Below, piece by piece: positions 24,775 through 32,450 of a stretch of DNA of 64,000 nucleotides. Below the pieces are notes generated by a model, which did not search any database, was not told where the DNA came from, and worked only from the letters and a program-made list of their open reading frames with translations. Position 1 is the first letter of the stretch. Every line of letters begins with the position of its first letter. The DNA lies in assembly GCA_019745155.1 (NCBI GenBank), contig JAIETM010000008.1, positions 124,001 through 188,000 on the forward strand. The letters are read 5' to 3'. This DNA is from Chitinophagaceae bacterium (GTDB lineage Bacteria; Bacteroidota; Bacteroidia; Chitinophagales; Chitinophagaceae). Made by a program: the position numbers and the translations under genes.

Positions 24775-25983
24775 TTAAGCCTGATCCAAATTCAATTCAC
24801 GCATATATGTAGCCAGATCCTTATCACCTCTGCCACTCAAACAAATGATTATTTGATCATTCTCGTTTGAAGTCATTTGATCCAAAGCAGCAAACGCATG
24901 CGCAGTTTCTAATGCAGGAATAATACCTTCTGTTTTACTCACGTGCAAAGCGGCTTTCAACGCATCCTCGTCTGTTACACTTAAAAACACACCTCTTCCA
25001 CTCGTAAATAAGTTGGCATGCAAGGGACCAATACCCGGATAATCCAAACCTGCGGAAATACTGTGCGGTTCTACTACTTGTCCGTCTGCAGTCTGCATCA
25101 ACAAACTCTTACTACCATGTAAAATACCCGGCGTGCCTAATGCCGTGGTTGCAGCACTCATGCCACTGTTCACACCATGTCCTGCTGCTTCTACTGCTAC
25201 TAATTGCACAGTAGGCTCATCCAGAAAATGATAGAAAGCACCAGCTGCATTGCTGCCACCACCCACACAAGCAATCACATGTGAAGGCAAAGCGTTGCCT
25301 GTTTTCTCTTTCAACTGATCCTTCATCTCTGCACTAATCACACTTTGAAAACGTGCCACCATATCCGGATAAGGATGCGGACCAACCACACTGCCGATGA
25401 TATAATGTGTATTCTCCGGATGATTGATCCAATCGCGGATGGCTTCGTTGGTTGCATCTTTCAAAGTCTTGCTACCGCTTCTAGCCGGAACTACTTTTGC
25501 TCCCAGCATACGCATACGTGCCACATTCGGTGCTTGTCGCTCAATATCCTTCTCGCCCATATACACAATGCACTCCAACCCTTTTAAAGCACAGACTGTA
25601 GCTGTTGCTACACCATGCTGCCCAGCACCTGTTTCTGCAATGATGCGCTTTTTGCCCAAGCGTTGCGCCAATAAAATTTGTCCGATCGTATTATTGATCT
25701 TATGCGCACCGGTATGACAAAGATCTTCACGCTTTAGCCAAATATTGGTCTTGTATTGCGCACTCAGTCTTGCCGCATAAAACAATGGTGTTGGTCTGCC
25801 CACATAATCGCGCAACAAATCATGAAACGCCTGTTGAAAAGCAGGCTCTTCCATAATCTCCAAATAGCGCGTGCGCAACTCTTCCACATTGCGGTGCAAC
25901 ATCTCTGGAATATACGCGCCACCAAACTGACCATAGTAGCCGTGCACATCGGGATGGGTGTATGTTGTGTTTGTCATCTGCAT
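24775..25983 (-). CDS. trpB: Tryptophan synthase beta chain
   Basis: I place the start at the ATG at 25983, because AAAGGAG lies at a good Shine-Dalgarno distance upstream and this start avoids overlap with trpF. The protein is 402 residues. It contains HPDVHGYYGQFGGAYIPEML, the PLP lysine motif LKREDLCHTGAHKINN, AETGAGQHGVATA, GSVVGPHPYP and CVGGGSNAAG. It condenses indole with serine. The ATG at 25977 is an alternative. Confidence 0.95.
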   Translation of the reverse strand: MQMTNTTYTHPDVHGYYGQFGGAYIPEMLHRNVEELRTRYLEIMEEPAFQQAFHDLLRDYVGRPTPLFYAARLSAQYKTNIWLKREDLCHTGAHKINNTIGQILLAQRLGKKRIIAETGAGQHGVATATVCALKGLECIVYMGEKDIERQAPNVARMRMLGAKVVPARSGSKTLKDATNEAIRDWINHPENTHYIIGSVVGPHPYPDMVARFQSVISAEMKDQLKEKTGNALPSHVIACVGGGSNAAGAFYHFLDEPTVQLVAVEAAGHGVNSGMSAATTALGTPGILHGSKSLLMQTADGQVVEPHSISAGLDYPGIGPLHANLFTSGRGVFLSVTDEDALKAALHVSKTEGIIPALETAHAFAALDQMTSNENDQIIICLSGRGDKDLATYMRELNLDQA

Positions 25984-25987
25984 CACT

Positions 25988-26680
25988 TTAATCTCCTTTG
26001 GTTGTGTCACTCACTGCACCGTTCAGCTCGCTAATGAACTGGGCTATGAGCGACATATTTTTAATGCCCGGCATTACTTCAAACCGGCTATTGATATCTA
26101 CTGCAAATAAATCCTTGGCTACAGGGTCTTGCATAAACCGTTGGATACTGGCACCATCAGTTGGTTCTATCCCACCGCTCAGGAAAAAAGGTTTACCAAT
26201 ATTCAATCCTTTCAAGCGTTCCCAATTAAACTTTCTGCCCGTACCACCATAAATGTCTTTGATCGAAGGATCAACACTATTGCTCTTTACACCAGTATCA
26301 AACAAAAACATATCCGTATCATAGAAATCACGAATACGCCACTGTACATTATCATTATCTCCAAAACGAAAAGCCTTGATCACCTGAATATTGCTCGACA
26401 ATTTATCGCACTGAAAAGGCGTTTCATCTCCATGTAATTGCACCATATCCAATCCATAATCATACACCGACTGCATCACTTCATCATAGCTGGCATTCAC
26501 AAATACCCCTACTTTAAATACTTTCAGTTTTTCCTTTCTTACATCTGCGGCTTTCAATCCATGCTTCAGTACATAACGTGGCGATTTCGGATAAAAAATC
26601 ATGCCTGCAAACTGCACGCCCAGTTCTCCCAGCTCGTGCAATTGCTCAACAGCCGTCATACCGCAGACTTTTATCCTCAT
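25988..26680 (-). CDS. trpF: Phosphoribosylanthranilate isomerase
   Basis: The 230-residue barrel starts MRIKVCGMT (catalytic Cys in KVCGM), then GMIFYPKSPRYV, VQLHGDE, LFDTG (catalytic Asp) and FLSGGIEPTD. It is a separate TrpF rather than a TrpCF fusion. Its start overlaps the trpC stop by 4 bp, indicating translational coupling. Confidence 0.95.
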   Translation of the reverse strand: MRIKVCGMTAVEQLHELGELGVQFAGMIFYPKSPRYVLKHGLKAADVRKEKLKVFKVGVFVNASYDEVMQSVYDYGLDMVQLHGDETPFQCDKLSSNIQVIKAFRFGDNDNVQWRIRDFYDTDMFLFDTGVKSNSVDPSIKDIYGGTGRKFNWERLKGLNIGKPFFLSGGIEPTDGASIQRFMQDPVAKDLFAVDINSRFEVMPGIKNMSLIAQFISELNGAVSDTTKGD

Positions 26681-27462
26681 CGCGCAAATCTTAATGCTTC
26701 CACAAATTCCAGAAAAGCTTTACCCGGCTCACTGGTTTTCATAAAATTCTCTCCAACCAAAAAGCCTTTGAACCCGGCTTTTTCCAATAACAAGATATTC
26801 TCCACACTACTGATACCACTTTCAGTAACAGCAGGTTTATCCTTCGGCAATTGCTGAATCAGGCTTAAGGATGTATCCAAAGACACTTCAAATGTTTTCA
26901 GGTTACGGTTATTCACCCCAACCATATCCACATCAGCGCAGATATGTTTCAGCTCAGTAGCATCATGTATTTCCAACAACACTTCTAACCCAATAGCTTT
27001 TGCATAAGCAGCCATTGTTGCCACTTCATTTACAGATAAACAAGCTGCAATCAATAAGATCACATCAGCACCCATAGCTTTAGCCTCATCAATCTGATAA
27101 GTATCAATCATGAAATCCTTGCGCAGAATGGGCACTTCCTGCACACGTGCGCGCATCAGATCAACAGCAGAGCCACCAAAGAAATCAGCATCTGTCAGCA
27201 CAGAAATACCTGCAGCAGCTTGTGCATAAGCAGTTGTTACTTCTACCACATCTGCAGATGCGTTGATCACACCTTTGGAGGGCGACTGCCTTTTGTATTC
27301 CGCGATAATGCCACTTGTTTTACCGGACATCAAACGCTCCTTCAGGGAAATACAACTACGCTGAAAAGCTGGCATGGCTTTCAACTGCGCAGCACTTGTC
27401 ACCTGCTTTCTGGCAGCTACTTCTTCTTTCTTGCGTGCAACTATCTTCTCAAGAATATTCAT
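26677..27462 (-). CDS. trpC: Indole-3-glycerol phosphate synthase
   Basis: The start is the ATG at 27462; the longer reading begins with TTG and overlaps trpD. The 261-residue barrel has MNILEKIVARKKEEVAARK, IIAEYKRQSPSKG (catalytic Lys), VLTDADFFGGS, PILRKDFMID and GVNNRNLKTFEV, with TESGIS near the end. It forms indole glycerol phosphate from CdRP. Confidence 0.95.
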   Translation of the reverse strand: MNILEKIVARKKEEVAARKQVTSAAQLKAMPAFQRSCISLKERLMSGKTSGIIAEYKRQSPSKGVINASADVVEVTTAYAQAAAGISVLTDADFFGGSAVDLMRARVQEVPILRKDFMIDTYQIDEAKAMGADVILLIAACLSVNEVATMAAYAKAIGLEVLLEIHDATELKHICADVDMVGVNNRNLKTFEVSLDTSLSLIQQLPKDKPAVTESGISSVENILLLEKAGFKGFLVGENFMKTSEPGKAFLEFVEALRFAR

Positions 27463-27463
27463 C

Positions 27464-28456
27464 TTACTGTAAGCCAATTAATGTATCCAATACTTTTTTT
27501 GCTTTACCACTATCCAAACTTTCTACAGCAGCTGCATAAGCCGTATCATAGTCGGCATACACACCAGTGCTAAACAATGCCATGGCTGCATTAGCTAAAA
27601 CCACCGCATTCTGCGCAAAGCTACCCTGCCCACCAATAATCTTTTTGAAAATAGCAGCAGCTTCTTCCACTGTTTTACCACCGTGCAGGTCTTCCGGCAT
27701 CACCATTCTCTTGCCCAATTGCTCAGGTGTCATGATGCGCTCGCCATTATTGGTAATCACTTTGGTATCTGTGGTGAGCGAAATTTCATCATATCCATCC
27801 AAACTATGGATTATCGTGAAAGCCTTACCTGTTTGCTGCAGCAAATAGTTATACACTCTGGCCATTTCCAGGCTAAACACACCCACCAACTGTGTGGCTG
27901 GTGCAGCGGGATTCACCATAGGCCCGAGCATATTGAAGAAAGTACGCATGCCCAGATTCTTACGAATTGGGCCTACAACTTTCAATGCAGGATGAAACAA
28001 AGGCGCATGCAGGAAACAGATATTGGCTGCATCTAATTCACGATTCAATGCGTCCACATTATTCTTGAATGTGTACCCTAACTGCTCCATCACATTTGAT
28101 GCACCACTCACACTGGAAGCACCATAGTTACCATGCTTGGCTACTTTTTGTCCCGCACCTGCTACAATAAAACAAGTAAGCGTAGAGATATTGAACGTAT
28201 CTTTTCCATCACCACCAGTACCAACAATATCGATGGTATTAGCACCGCGTAAATCAACAGGTATTGCCAGCTCTAACAATGCATCCTGAAAACCTTGTAA
28301 CTCTTCAATCGTGATACTGCGCATGAGATACACCGTCATGAAGGCAGTGATTGCATGTTCATTGTACAATCCCTTACCAATACCCAGCAGTGCTTCATAA
28401 GCCTTCTTTCTGCTCAGGGTTTTGTGTTCGAATAAATATTGTAAAGTCGCTTTCAT
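27464..28456 (-). CDS. trpD: Anthranilate phosphoribosyltransferase
   Basis: The 330-residue protein has the class IV phosphoribosyltransferase motifs IVGTGGDGKDTFNIST (PRPP binding), KHGNYGASSVSGASNVMEQLG and RTFFNMLGPMVNPA. It transfers ribose phosphate from PRPP to anthranilate. Its start overlaps the trpG stop by 4 bp. It is unfused to TrpG. Confidence 0.95.
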   Translation of the reverse strand: MKATLQYLFEHKTLSRKKAYEALLGIGKGLYNEHAITAFMTVYLMRSITIEELQGFQDALLELAIPVDLRGANTIDIVGTGGDGKDTFNISTLTCFIVAGAGQKVAKHGNYGASSVSGASNVMEQLGYTFKNNVDALNRELDAANICFLHAPLFHPALKVVGPIRKNLGMRTFFNMLGPMVNPAAPATQLVGVFSLEMARVYNYLLQQTGKAFTIIHSLDGYDEISLTTDTKVITNNGERIMTPEQLGKRMVMPEDLHGGKTVEEAAAIFKKIIGGQGSFAQNAVVLANAAMALFSTGVYADYDTAYAAAVESLDSGKAKKVLDTLIGLQ

Positions 28457-29031
28457 CTTACTTGCTTTAACCAGTTCTGAATAATCGTAGCACCTTGTGG
28501 TGTTAATACACTTTCCGGGTGAAACTGCACACCTTGTACATCATAATGCTTATGCCTTAAACCCATGATATAGTTTTGATCGTCCACTGCAGTTATTTCT
28601 AATGCATCAGGGAAATCCTGCTGATCCACTACCCAGCTGTGGTATCTGCCAATCTCAATTGTATCATCCAAGCCTTCATACAAATCCTTTGCTTGTCGAT
28701 TGATCAATTTTGCCGATGTGGCTATACCATGAAAGACGGTGCTTAGGTTGGTGAGTTTGCCACCAAATGCTTGTCCGATTGCCTGATGCCCCAAACAAAC
28801 ACCCAGTATGGATTTTGTAGCTGCATATCTTTCAATCAGCGGCAATAACAAACCCGCTTCTTCAGGAATGCCAGGACCGGGTGATAAGATAATCTTATCG
28901 TATACCGCCACCTCATCTAATGCAATGGCATCATTTCGATACACATCAACCGGCGATTGCAGGATATGTTCCACCATGTGTACCAGGTTATAGGTAAATG
29001 AATCGTAATTATCGAAAACGAGTACACGCAT
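28453..29031 (-). CDS. trpG: Anthranilate synthase component II (glutamine amidotransferase)
   Basis: The 192-residue class I amidotransferase has VFDNYDSFTYNLVH, ILSPGPGIPEEAG, SILGVCLGHQAIGQAFGG (nucleophilic Cys) and VQFHPES (His, Glu). In some bacteria the same protein also serves PabB. It begins 1 nt after the trpE stop, so it is coupled to trpE here. Confidence 0.94.
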   Translation of the reverse strand: MRVLVFDNYDSFTYNLVHMVEHILQSPVDVYRNDAIALDEVAVYDKIILSPGPGIPEEAGLLLPLIERYAATKSILGVCLGHQAIGQAFGGKLTNLSTVFHGIATSAKLINRQAKDLYEGLDDTIEIGRYHSWVVDQQDFPDALEITAVDDQNYIMGLRHKHYDVQGVQFHPESVLTPQGATIIQNWLKQVR

Positions 29032-29032
29032 A

Positions 29033-30442
29033 TCAAATAGTTGTTGCCAGCTGAATGGCTGTTTTCAGGGCATTGAGTTTGTTGTTCACTTCTTGCAATT
29101 CAGACTGGGGCTCACTGGCAGCCACTACACCTGCACCGGCCTGATAAAACAAGGTATTATCCTTACTTAAGAAAGTGCGAATCAAAATGGCATGGTTGCA
29201 AGTACCATCAAAACCCATAAAGCCCAATGCACCACCGTAATAACTTCTCTTAGTTGGCTCCAGCTCATCAATCAATTGCATGGCTCGAAACTTTGGCGCA
29301 CCACTCAATGTGCCTGCCGGAAATGTTGTTGCCAACACTTGAAATGCATTTGCATCAGGTTTGAGCACGCCAGTCACTTCGCTCACTAAATGAATTACAT
29401 GGCTATAGTATTGTACTTCCTTATAATGGGTTACGGTTACATCCTGACAAAAATGACTTAGATCGTTTCTTGCTAAATCCACCAACATCACATGCTCTGC
29501 ATTTTCCTTGGCATCTTCTAACAAGCGTGCAGCAGCCTGTTGATCAACCGCATCATCCCCTGTTCTTTTGAAAGTACCTGCAATTGGATGCACGGTTGCT
29601 TTACCATCACGAATGATGAGTTGCGATTCTGGCGAAGAACCCATCAACTTATAATCACCATAATCAAAGAAGAAGAGGTATGGTGAAGGATTCACGCTGC
29701 GCAAAGCACGATACACATTAAACTCATCTCCGATGAATCCCTGCTGAAAACGTCGGCTCAACACAATCTGAAATACATCACCTCTATGGCAATGACGAAT
29801 GCCGGCTTCCACCATAGCGATATATTCCGCATCAGTGAGATTACTGCTTTCACCAGCTTTTGTTTGAAAAGGATATACGGGCACATCCTTACTGCGAATC
29901 AATGACTCTACTGCAGCTACATCACCTTCCAAGCCCTTGATTTGGTTTTCCATCAAATAAAGCTCATCCTTGAAATGGTTGATGGCTATCACATATTGAT
30001 ACAAACGGTAACGCAATTGCGGAATCTGCACACCTGGCTTTTCTCTTAATGAGATTGTATCAAAGCCGGCAATCGTATCGAACCCAGTATAGCCAAACAG
30101 GCCTTGTGCTGTGGCCGCTACTTTCTCAGTTGGAGAAACAGCTTCAAAGCGACTCATAAAGTCCGTCAAAACTGCGGTCAGGTCTTGCGGCTGCTTCAGT
30201 TGGATAGATTCCGGTTTTTGTGCAGGCAGTTTATACTCTATTTTTTGCGCACTGCTCAGCTCTATGCCGGCAATTGCATTGATACAAATAAAAGAATAAC
30301 TGTTTTCCGCTGCATGGTGATCGGTACTTTCCAAGAGGATAGTGTCTCGGTATTTATCGCGCAAGCGCAGGTAAATACCCACCGGTGTATACACATCGGC
30401 CAGCATTTTCTTTACGCTCGTATGAATCTGAATCTTTTTCAT
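29033..30442 (-). CDS. trpE: Anthranilate synthase component I
   Basis: The start at 30442 gives 469 residues. The 30481 reading would put the attenuator terminator inside the coding region and is rejected. The N-terminal domain has ILLESTD, the LLES tryptophan-binding motif of feedback-inhibited TrpE. The chorismate-binding domain has LSRRFQQ, PSPYLFFFDYGD, IAGTFKRTGDD, VMLVDLARNDL and PAGTLSGAPKFRAMQ. It makes anthranilate from chorismate with TrpG. A leader peptide with three Trp codons, alternative hairpins and a promoter lie just upstream, so it is expected to be under attenuation as well as feedback control. Confidence 0.96.
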   Translation of the reverse strand: MKKIQIHTSVKKMLADVYTPVGIYLRLRDKYRDTILLESTDHHAAENSYSFICINAIAGIELSSAQKIEYKLPAQKPESIQLKQPQDLTAVLTDFMSRFEAVSPTEKVAATAQGLFGYTGFDTIAGFDTISLREKPGVQIPQLRYRLYQYVIAINHFKDELYLMENQIKGLEGDVAAVESLIRSKDVPVYPFQTKAGESSNLTDAEYIAMVEAGIRHCHRGDVFQIVLSRRFQQGFIGDEFNVYRALRSVNPSPYLFFFDYGDYKLMGSSPESQLIIRDGKATVHPIAGTFKRTGDDAVDQQAAARLLEDAKENAEHVMLVDLARNDLSHFCQDVTVTHYKEVQYYSHVIHLVSEVTGVLKPDANAFQVLATTFPAGTLSGAPKFRAMQLIDELEPTKRSYYGGALGFMGFDGTCNHAILIRTFLSKDNTLFYQAGAGVVAASEPQSELQEVNNKLNALKTAIQLATTI

Positions 30443-30465
30443 GTTCTGCCTTGTTCGAATACAAT

Positions 30466-30493
30466 AAAAAAGCCCCGACAATCCTGTCGGGGC
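30466..30493 (-). terminator. trp operon attenuator terminator (3:4 hairpin)
   Basis: On the minus strand GCCCCGACA-GGAT-TGTCGGGGC is a perfect 9-bp stem followed by TTTTTT. It lies between the trpL leader ORF and trpE; no minus-strand gene ends upstream, so it is not an ordinary 3' terminator. Its 5' arm CCCCGAC can instead pair with GTCGGGG at 30529-30535, which overlaps the end of the leader ORF, giving a mutually exclusive antiterminator. Confidence 0.85.
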
Positions 30494-30521
30494 CTATATT
30501 TTGAAAGTACTGGCAATGCCA

Positions 30522-30581
30522 TTACAATCCCCGACTGAGGTTTGAATGCCACCACCAATGCTTATTGATCTGAATTTTCAT
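30522..30581 (-). CDS. trpL: trp operon leader peptide TrpL (19 aa, WWW)
   Basis: This short ORF reads MKIQINKHWWWHSNLSRGL, followed by TAA. Three consecutive TGG codons (30549-30557) are extremely unlikely by chance and match the leader-peptide design of trp attenuators. The ATG lies 6 nt after a -7 box, so the transcript probably starts almost at the AUG. The last codons (Ser-Arg-Gly) overlap the antiterminator strand GTCGGGG. A ribosome stalled at the Trp codons would leave that strand free, while one that reaches the stop would cover it and allow the terminator to form. The peptide itself likely has no other function. Confidence 0.88.
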   Translation of the reverse strand: MKIQINKHWWWHSNLSRGL

Positions 30582-30587
30582 GAATTG

Positions 30588-30618
30588 CAATATTACAGCA
30601 TCCCCGAATACAACCAAA
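30588..30618 (-). promoter_or_regulatory. Promoter of the trp operon (TTTG-N19-TAATATTG)
   Basis: On the minus strand a -33 TTTG (30615-30618) is followed after 19 nt by TAATATTG (30588-30595), one mismatch from TAnnTTTG. The spacing is canonical for Bacteroidota. The trpL ATG follows by 6 nt. Confidence 0.65.
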
Positions 30619-30696
30619 AGGTTTTTTTATGGGCAAATTTTCACGTCGATATAGCCGCTGGCAATATACTATTGGCTTTTTCTTAGCGTTTAAGTC

Positions 30697-31194
30697 ATGA
30701 AATTTGAAACAAAGCGATTTGATATGCCCAAGATGAAGCAACTATTTCTATTCTCTATCAGCAGCATGCTGGTATTGTTGATGATTACAGCATTTACCCT
30801 GATCAATAACCCGGACGCCATGATTGGTTATTGGCGTACTGGCGATGGCAAAGCCATTGTTCAAGTATATAAGCAGGAGGACAAATATTTTGGCAAGATT
30901 GTGTGGTTGGCTGAGCCTAATGATCCTGAAACTGGCAAACCCAAACTTGATAAAAAGAACGAAGAGGAGAAACTGCGTACCCGCCCTATCTTGGGCATGG
31001 TCAACCTGCGCGACTTCAAATTCATCAAGAAAGGGGTTTGGGAAGATGGCAAAATCTATGATCCCAAGAGTGGTAACGATTACAGCTGCGAGATCAAGAT
31101 GACGGATGAAAACACTTTAGAAGTACGTGGCTATGTAGGCATTTCGATGTTTGGCAGAACAGATACTTGGAAACGCCAGCGTATGAAGAGCTAA
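30697..31194 (+). CDS. DUF2147 family exported protein
   Basis: The 165-residue protein has a signal-like hydrophobic stretch (LFLFSISSMLVLLMITAFTL), then the DUF2147 core: IGYWRTGDGKAIVQVYKQEDKYFGKIVWLAEPND, ILGMVNLRDFKF, GKIYDPKSGNDYSCEIKM and LEVRGYVGISMFGRTDTWKR. DUF2147 is a lipocalin-like beta-barrel domain; its function is not established. Starts at 30724 or 30733 would give a more typical signal peptide. It is divergent from the trp leader, with a terminator after its stop. Confidence 0.85.
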   Translation: MKFETKRFDMPKMKQLFLFSISSMLVLLMITAFTLINNPDAMIGYWRTGDGKAIVQVYKQEDKYFGKIVWLAEPNDPETGKPKLDKKNEEEKLRTRPILGMVNLRDFKFIKKGVWEDGKIYDPKSGNDYSCEIKMTDENTLEVRGYVGISMFGRTDTWKRQRMKS

Positions 31195-31215
31195 GGCTAA
31201 GTAAATTTTACATAC

Positions 31216-31250
31216 AAAAATCCCCCTGCAGCATTGCAGGGGGATTTTTA
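31216..31250. terminator. Bidirectional terminator after the DUF2147 gene
   Basis: AAAAATCCCCCTGCA and its complement form a perfect 15-bp stem with a GCAT loop, A-rich on the left and T-rich on the right. It can serve the convergent outer-membrane gene as well. Confidence 0.9.
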
Positions 31251-31266
31251 TTTTCTATACAGTTGC

Positions 31267-32265
31267 CTATAAGCTTACCAAATTCAAACTCACGTTAAAG
31301 AAGAATGTATTGCCCAAAGTTGGTTTATACAGCTCATCTTTTTCTTTACCATCATACTTACTTACTTCTACGAAACGGCCATTAGCGCGTAACCCAGCCT
31401 GCAAGCTGATCCACCAGAAACCGGATAAGCTCCTCTCCAATGTAATGCGGGGCTTGATTTCACCGCGCTGCACAAAATGTGTATGTCCGCCGCTATATTT
31501 CGCATACTGGTTACCCTCTAACTCATAACCCAGATGCAGCATGGACTTAGGATTGAAATTTCTTCTAAACTGTACTCTTGCAGGGAAGATAGCTTCTACA
31601 CCCCAACGCTCATTAAAGTTGCGGTTATACATCAATACGGGTATATGTAGAATACGACCCATACGATAGGTTCTGGCAACACCTATACCCCACATGAAAT
31701 CTTCATTAGGCTTCCAGCCATAAATAGCTGTTGCACTAAAGGTAACAGCACGCATATCTGCTCGCTTAAAATCGTCTGTGATGATATTGGCATCACCTGA
31801 AGCTTGAAAAAGCAGAAAATGCTTTTCATCCAATGGCTTGAAAACAGTTGCGTTCAACCCTGCGCTATGCATACCATAACTACCTAGCTGCTGTGTTAAA
31901 GCCAAAGTATTGGGTCTATCTGCGCGATAACCTGTACGCCAGTAAGTAGCACCCAAACTAATGATGAGGTTGTTCTTTGAGATCACCGGATTGTTTACTG
32001 CAAGACGTAGACCACCAGCTGAAGCAAGGTTGACTGTATTCGGATTGATCATCAAACTTGGGTTACTAAACTCCGCAGCGCCTTGGTATTCGTACCCAAT
32101 GGCAATAAAGCGGTTAGGTATAGCACCAGGAATTTTCTGAGAAGCATAGCGCTTCACAGGTGTTTTATCGATGTCTTCAAATTGAAAAGCAGGCGCACTC
32201 GTATCTGTTTGTGCAAATAAAAAGCCTGATAGCATCAGCAGGCCCATCGTTAGGGGTAACTTCAT
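31267..32265 (-). CDS. Outer-membrane beta-barrel protein, DUF6268-like
   Basis: The ATG at 32265 gives MKLPLTMGLLMLSGFLFAQ, a clear signal peptide; the 32319 reading adds 18 residues before it. The mature part (332 residues in all) alternates polar and aromatic residues, with repeated strands such as NLIISLGATYWRTGYR, WGIGVARTYRMGRI and NTFFFNVSLNLVSL at the C-terminus, typical of an outer-membrane barrel. The family assignment is tentative. It lies next to the AT-rich methyltransferase island, whose left edge falls within about 180 bp of its start. Confidence 0.7.
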   Translation of the reverse strand: MKLPLTMGLLMLSGFLFAQTDTSAPAFQFEDIDKTPVKRYASQKIPGAIPNRFIAIGYEYQGAAEFSNPSLMINPNTVNLASAGGLRLAVNNPVISKNNLIISLGATYWRTGYRADRPNTLALTQQLGSYGMHSAGLNATVFKPLDEKHFLLFQASGDANIITDDFKRADMRAVTFSATAIYGWKPNEDFMWGIGVARTYRMGRILHIPVLMYNRNFNERWGVEAIFPARVQFRRNFNPKSMLHLGYELEGNQYAKYSGGHTHFVQRGEIKPRITLERSLSGFWWISLQAGLRANGRFVEVSKYDGKEKDELYKPTLGNTFFFNVSLNLVSL

Positions 32266-32374
32266 TGCAGTTGATTTTACGGGCACAAATTGCGGCATTT
32301 TTGGCGCTTTCTGCCCCAACCACCCCCCATTTTTACAACCACTGTGTATATTCTATACTAAAATAAATGCATTT

Positions 32375-32400
32375 AAAAAATGGGAAAATTCCCATTTTTT
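32375..32400. promoter_or_regulatory. Perfect 12-bp palindrome upstream of the methyltransferase gene
   Basis: AAAAAATGGGAA-AA-TTCCCATTTTTT is a perfect inverted repeat with a 2-nt centre, 50 bp before the ATG at 32451. It may be a rho-independent terminator insulating the island or an operator for autoregulation of the cassette; sequence alone does not decide. The rest of the 185-bp gap shows no gene. Confidence 0.55.
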
Positions 32401-32450
32401 ATTCGTCAAGCTAATATTACATTTACGATCACACAAACTTTTAAATACTA

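Noticed and set aside
30466-30493. Hairpin taken as the 3' terminator of an upstream gene
   Set aside because: No minus-strand gene ends upstream, the DUF2147 gene is on the other strand, and the stem has an alternative partner in the trpL region.
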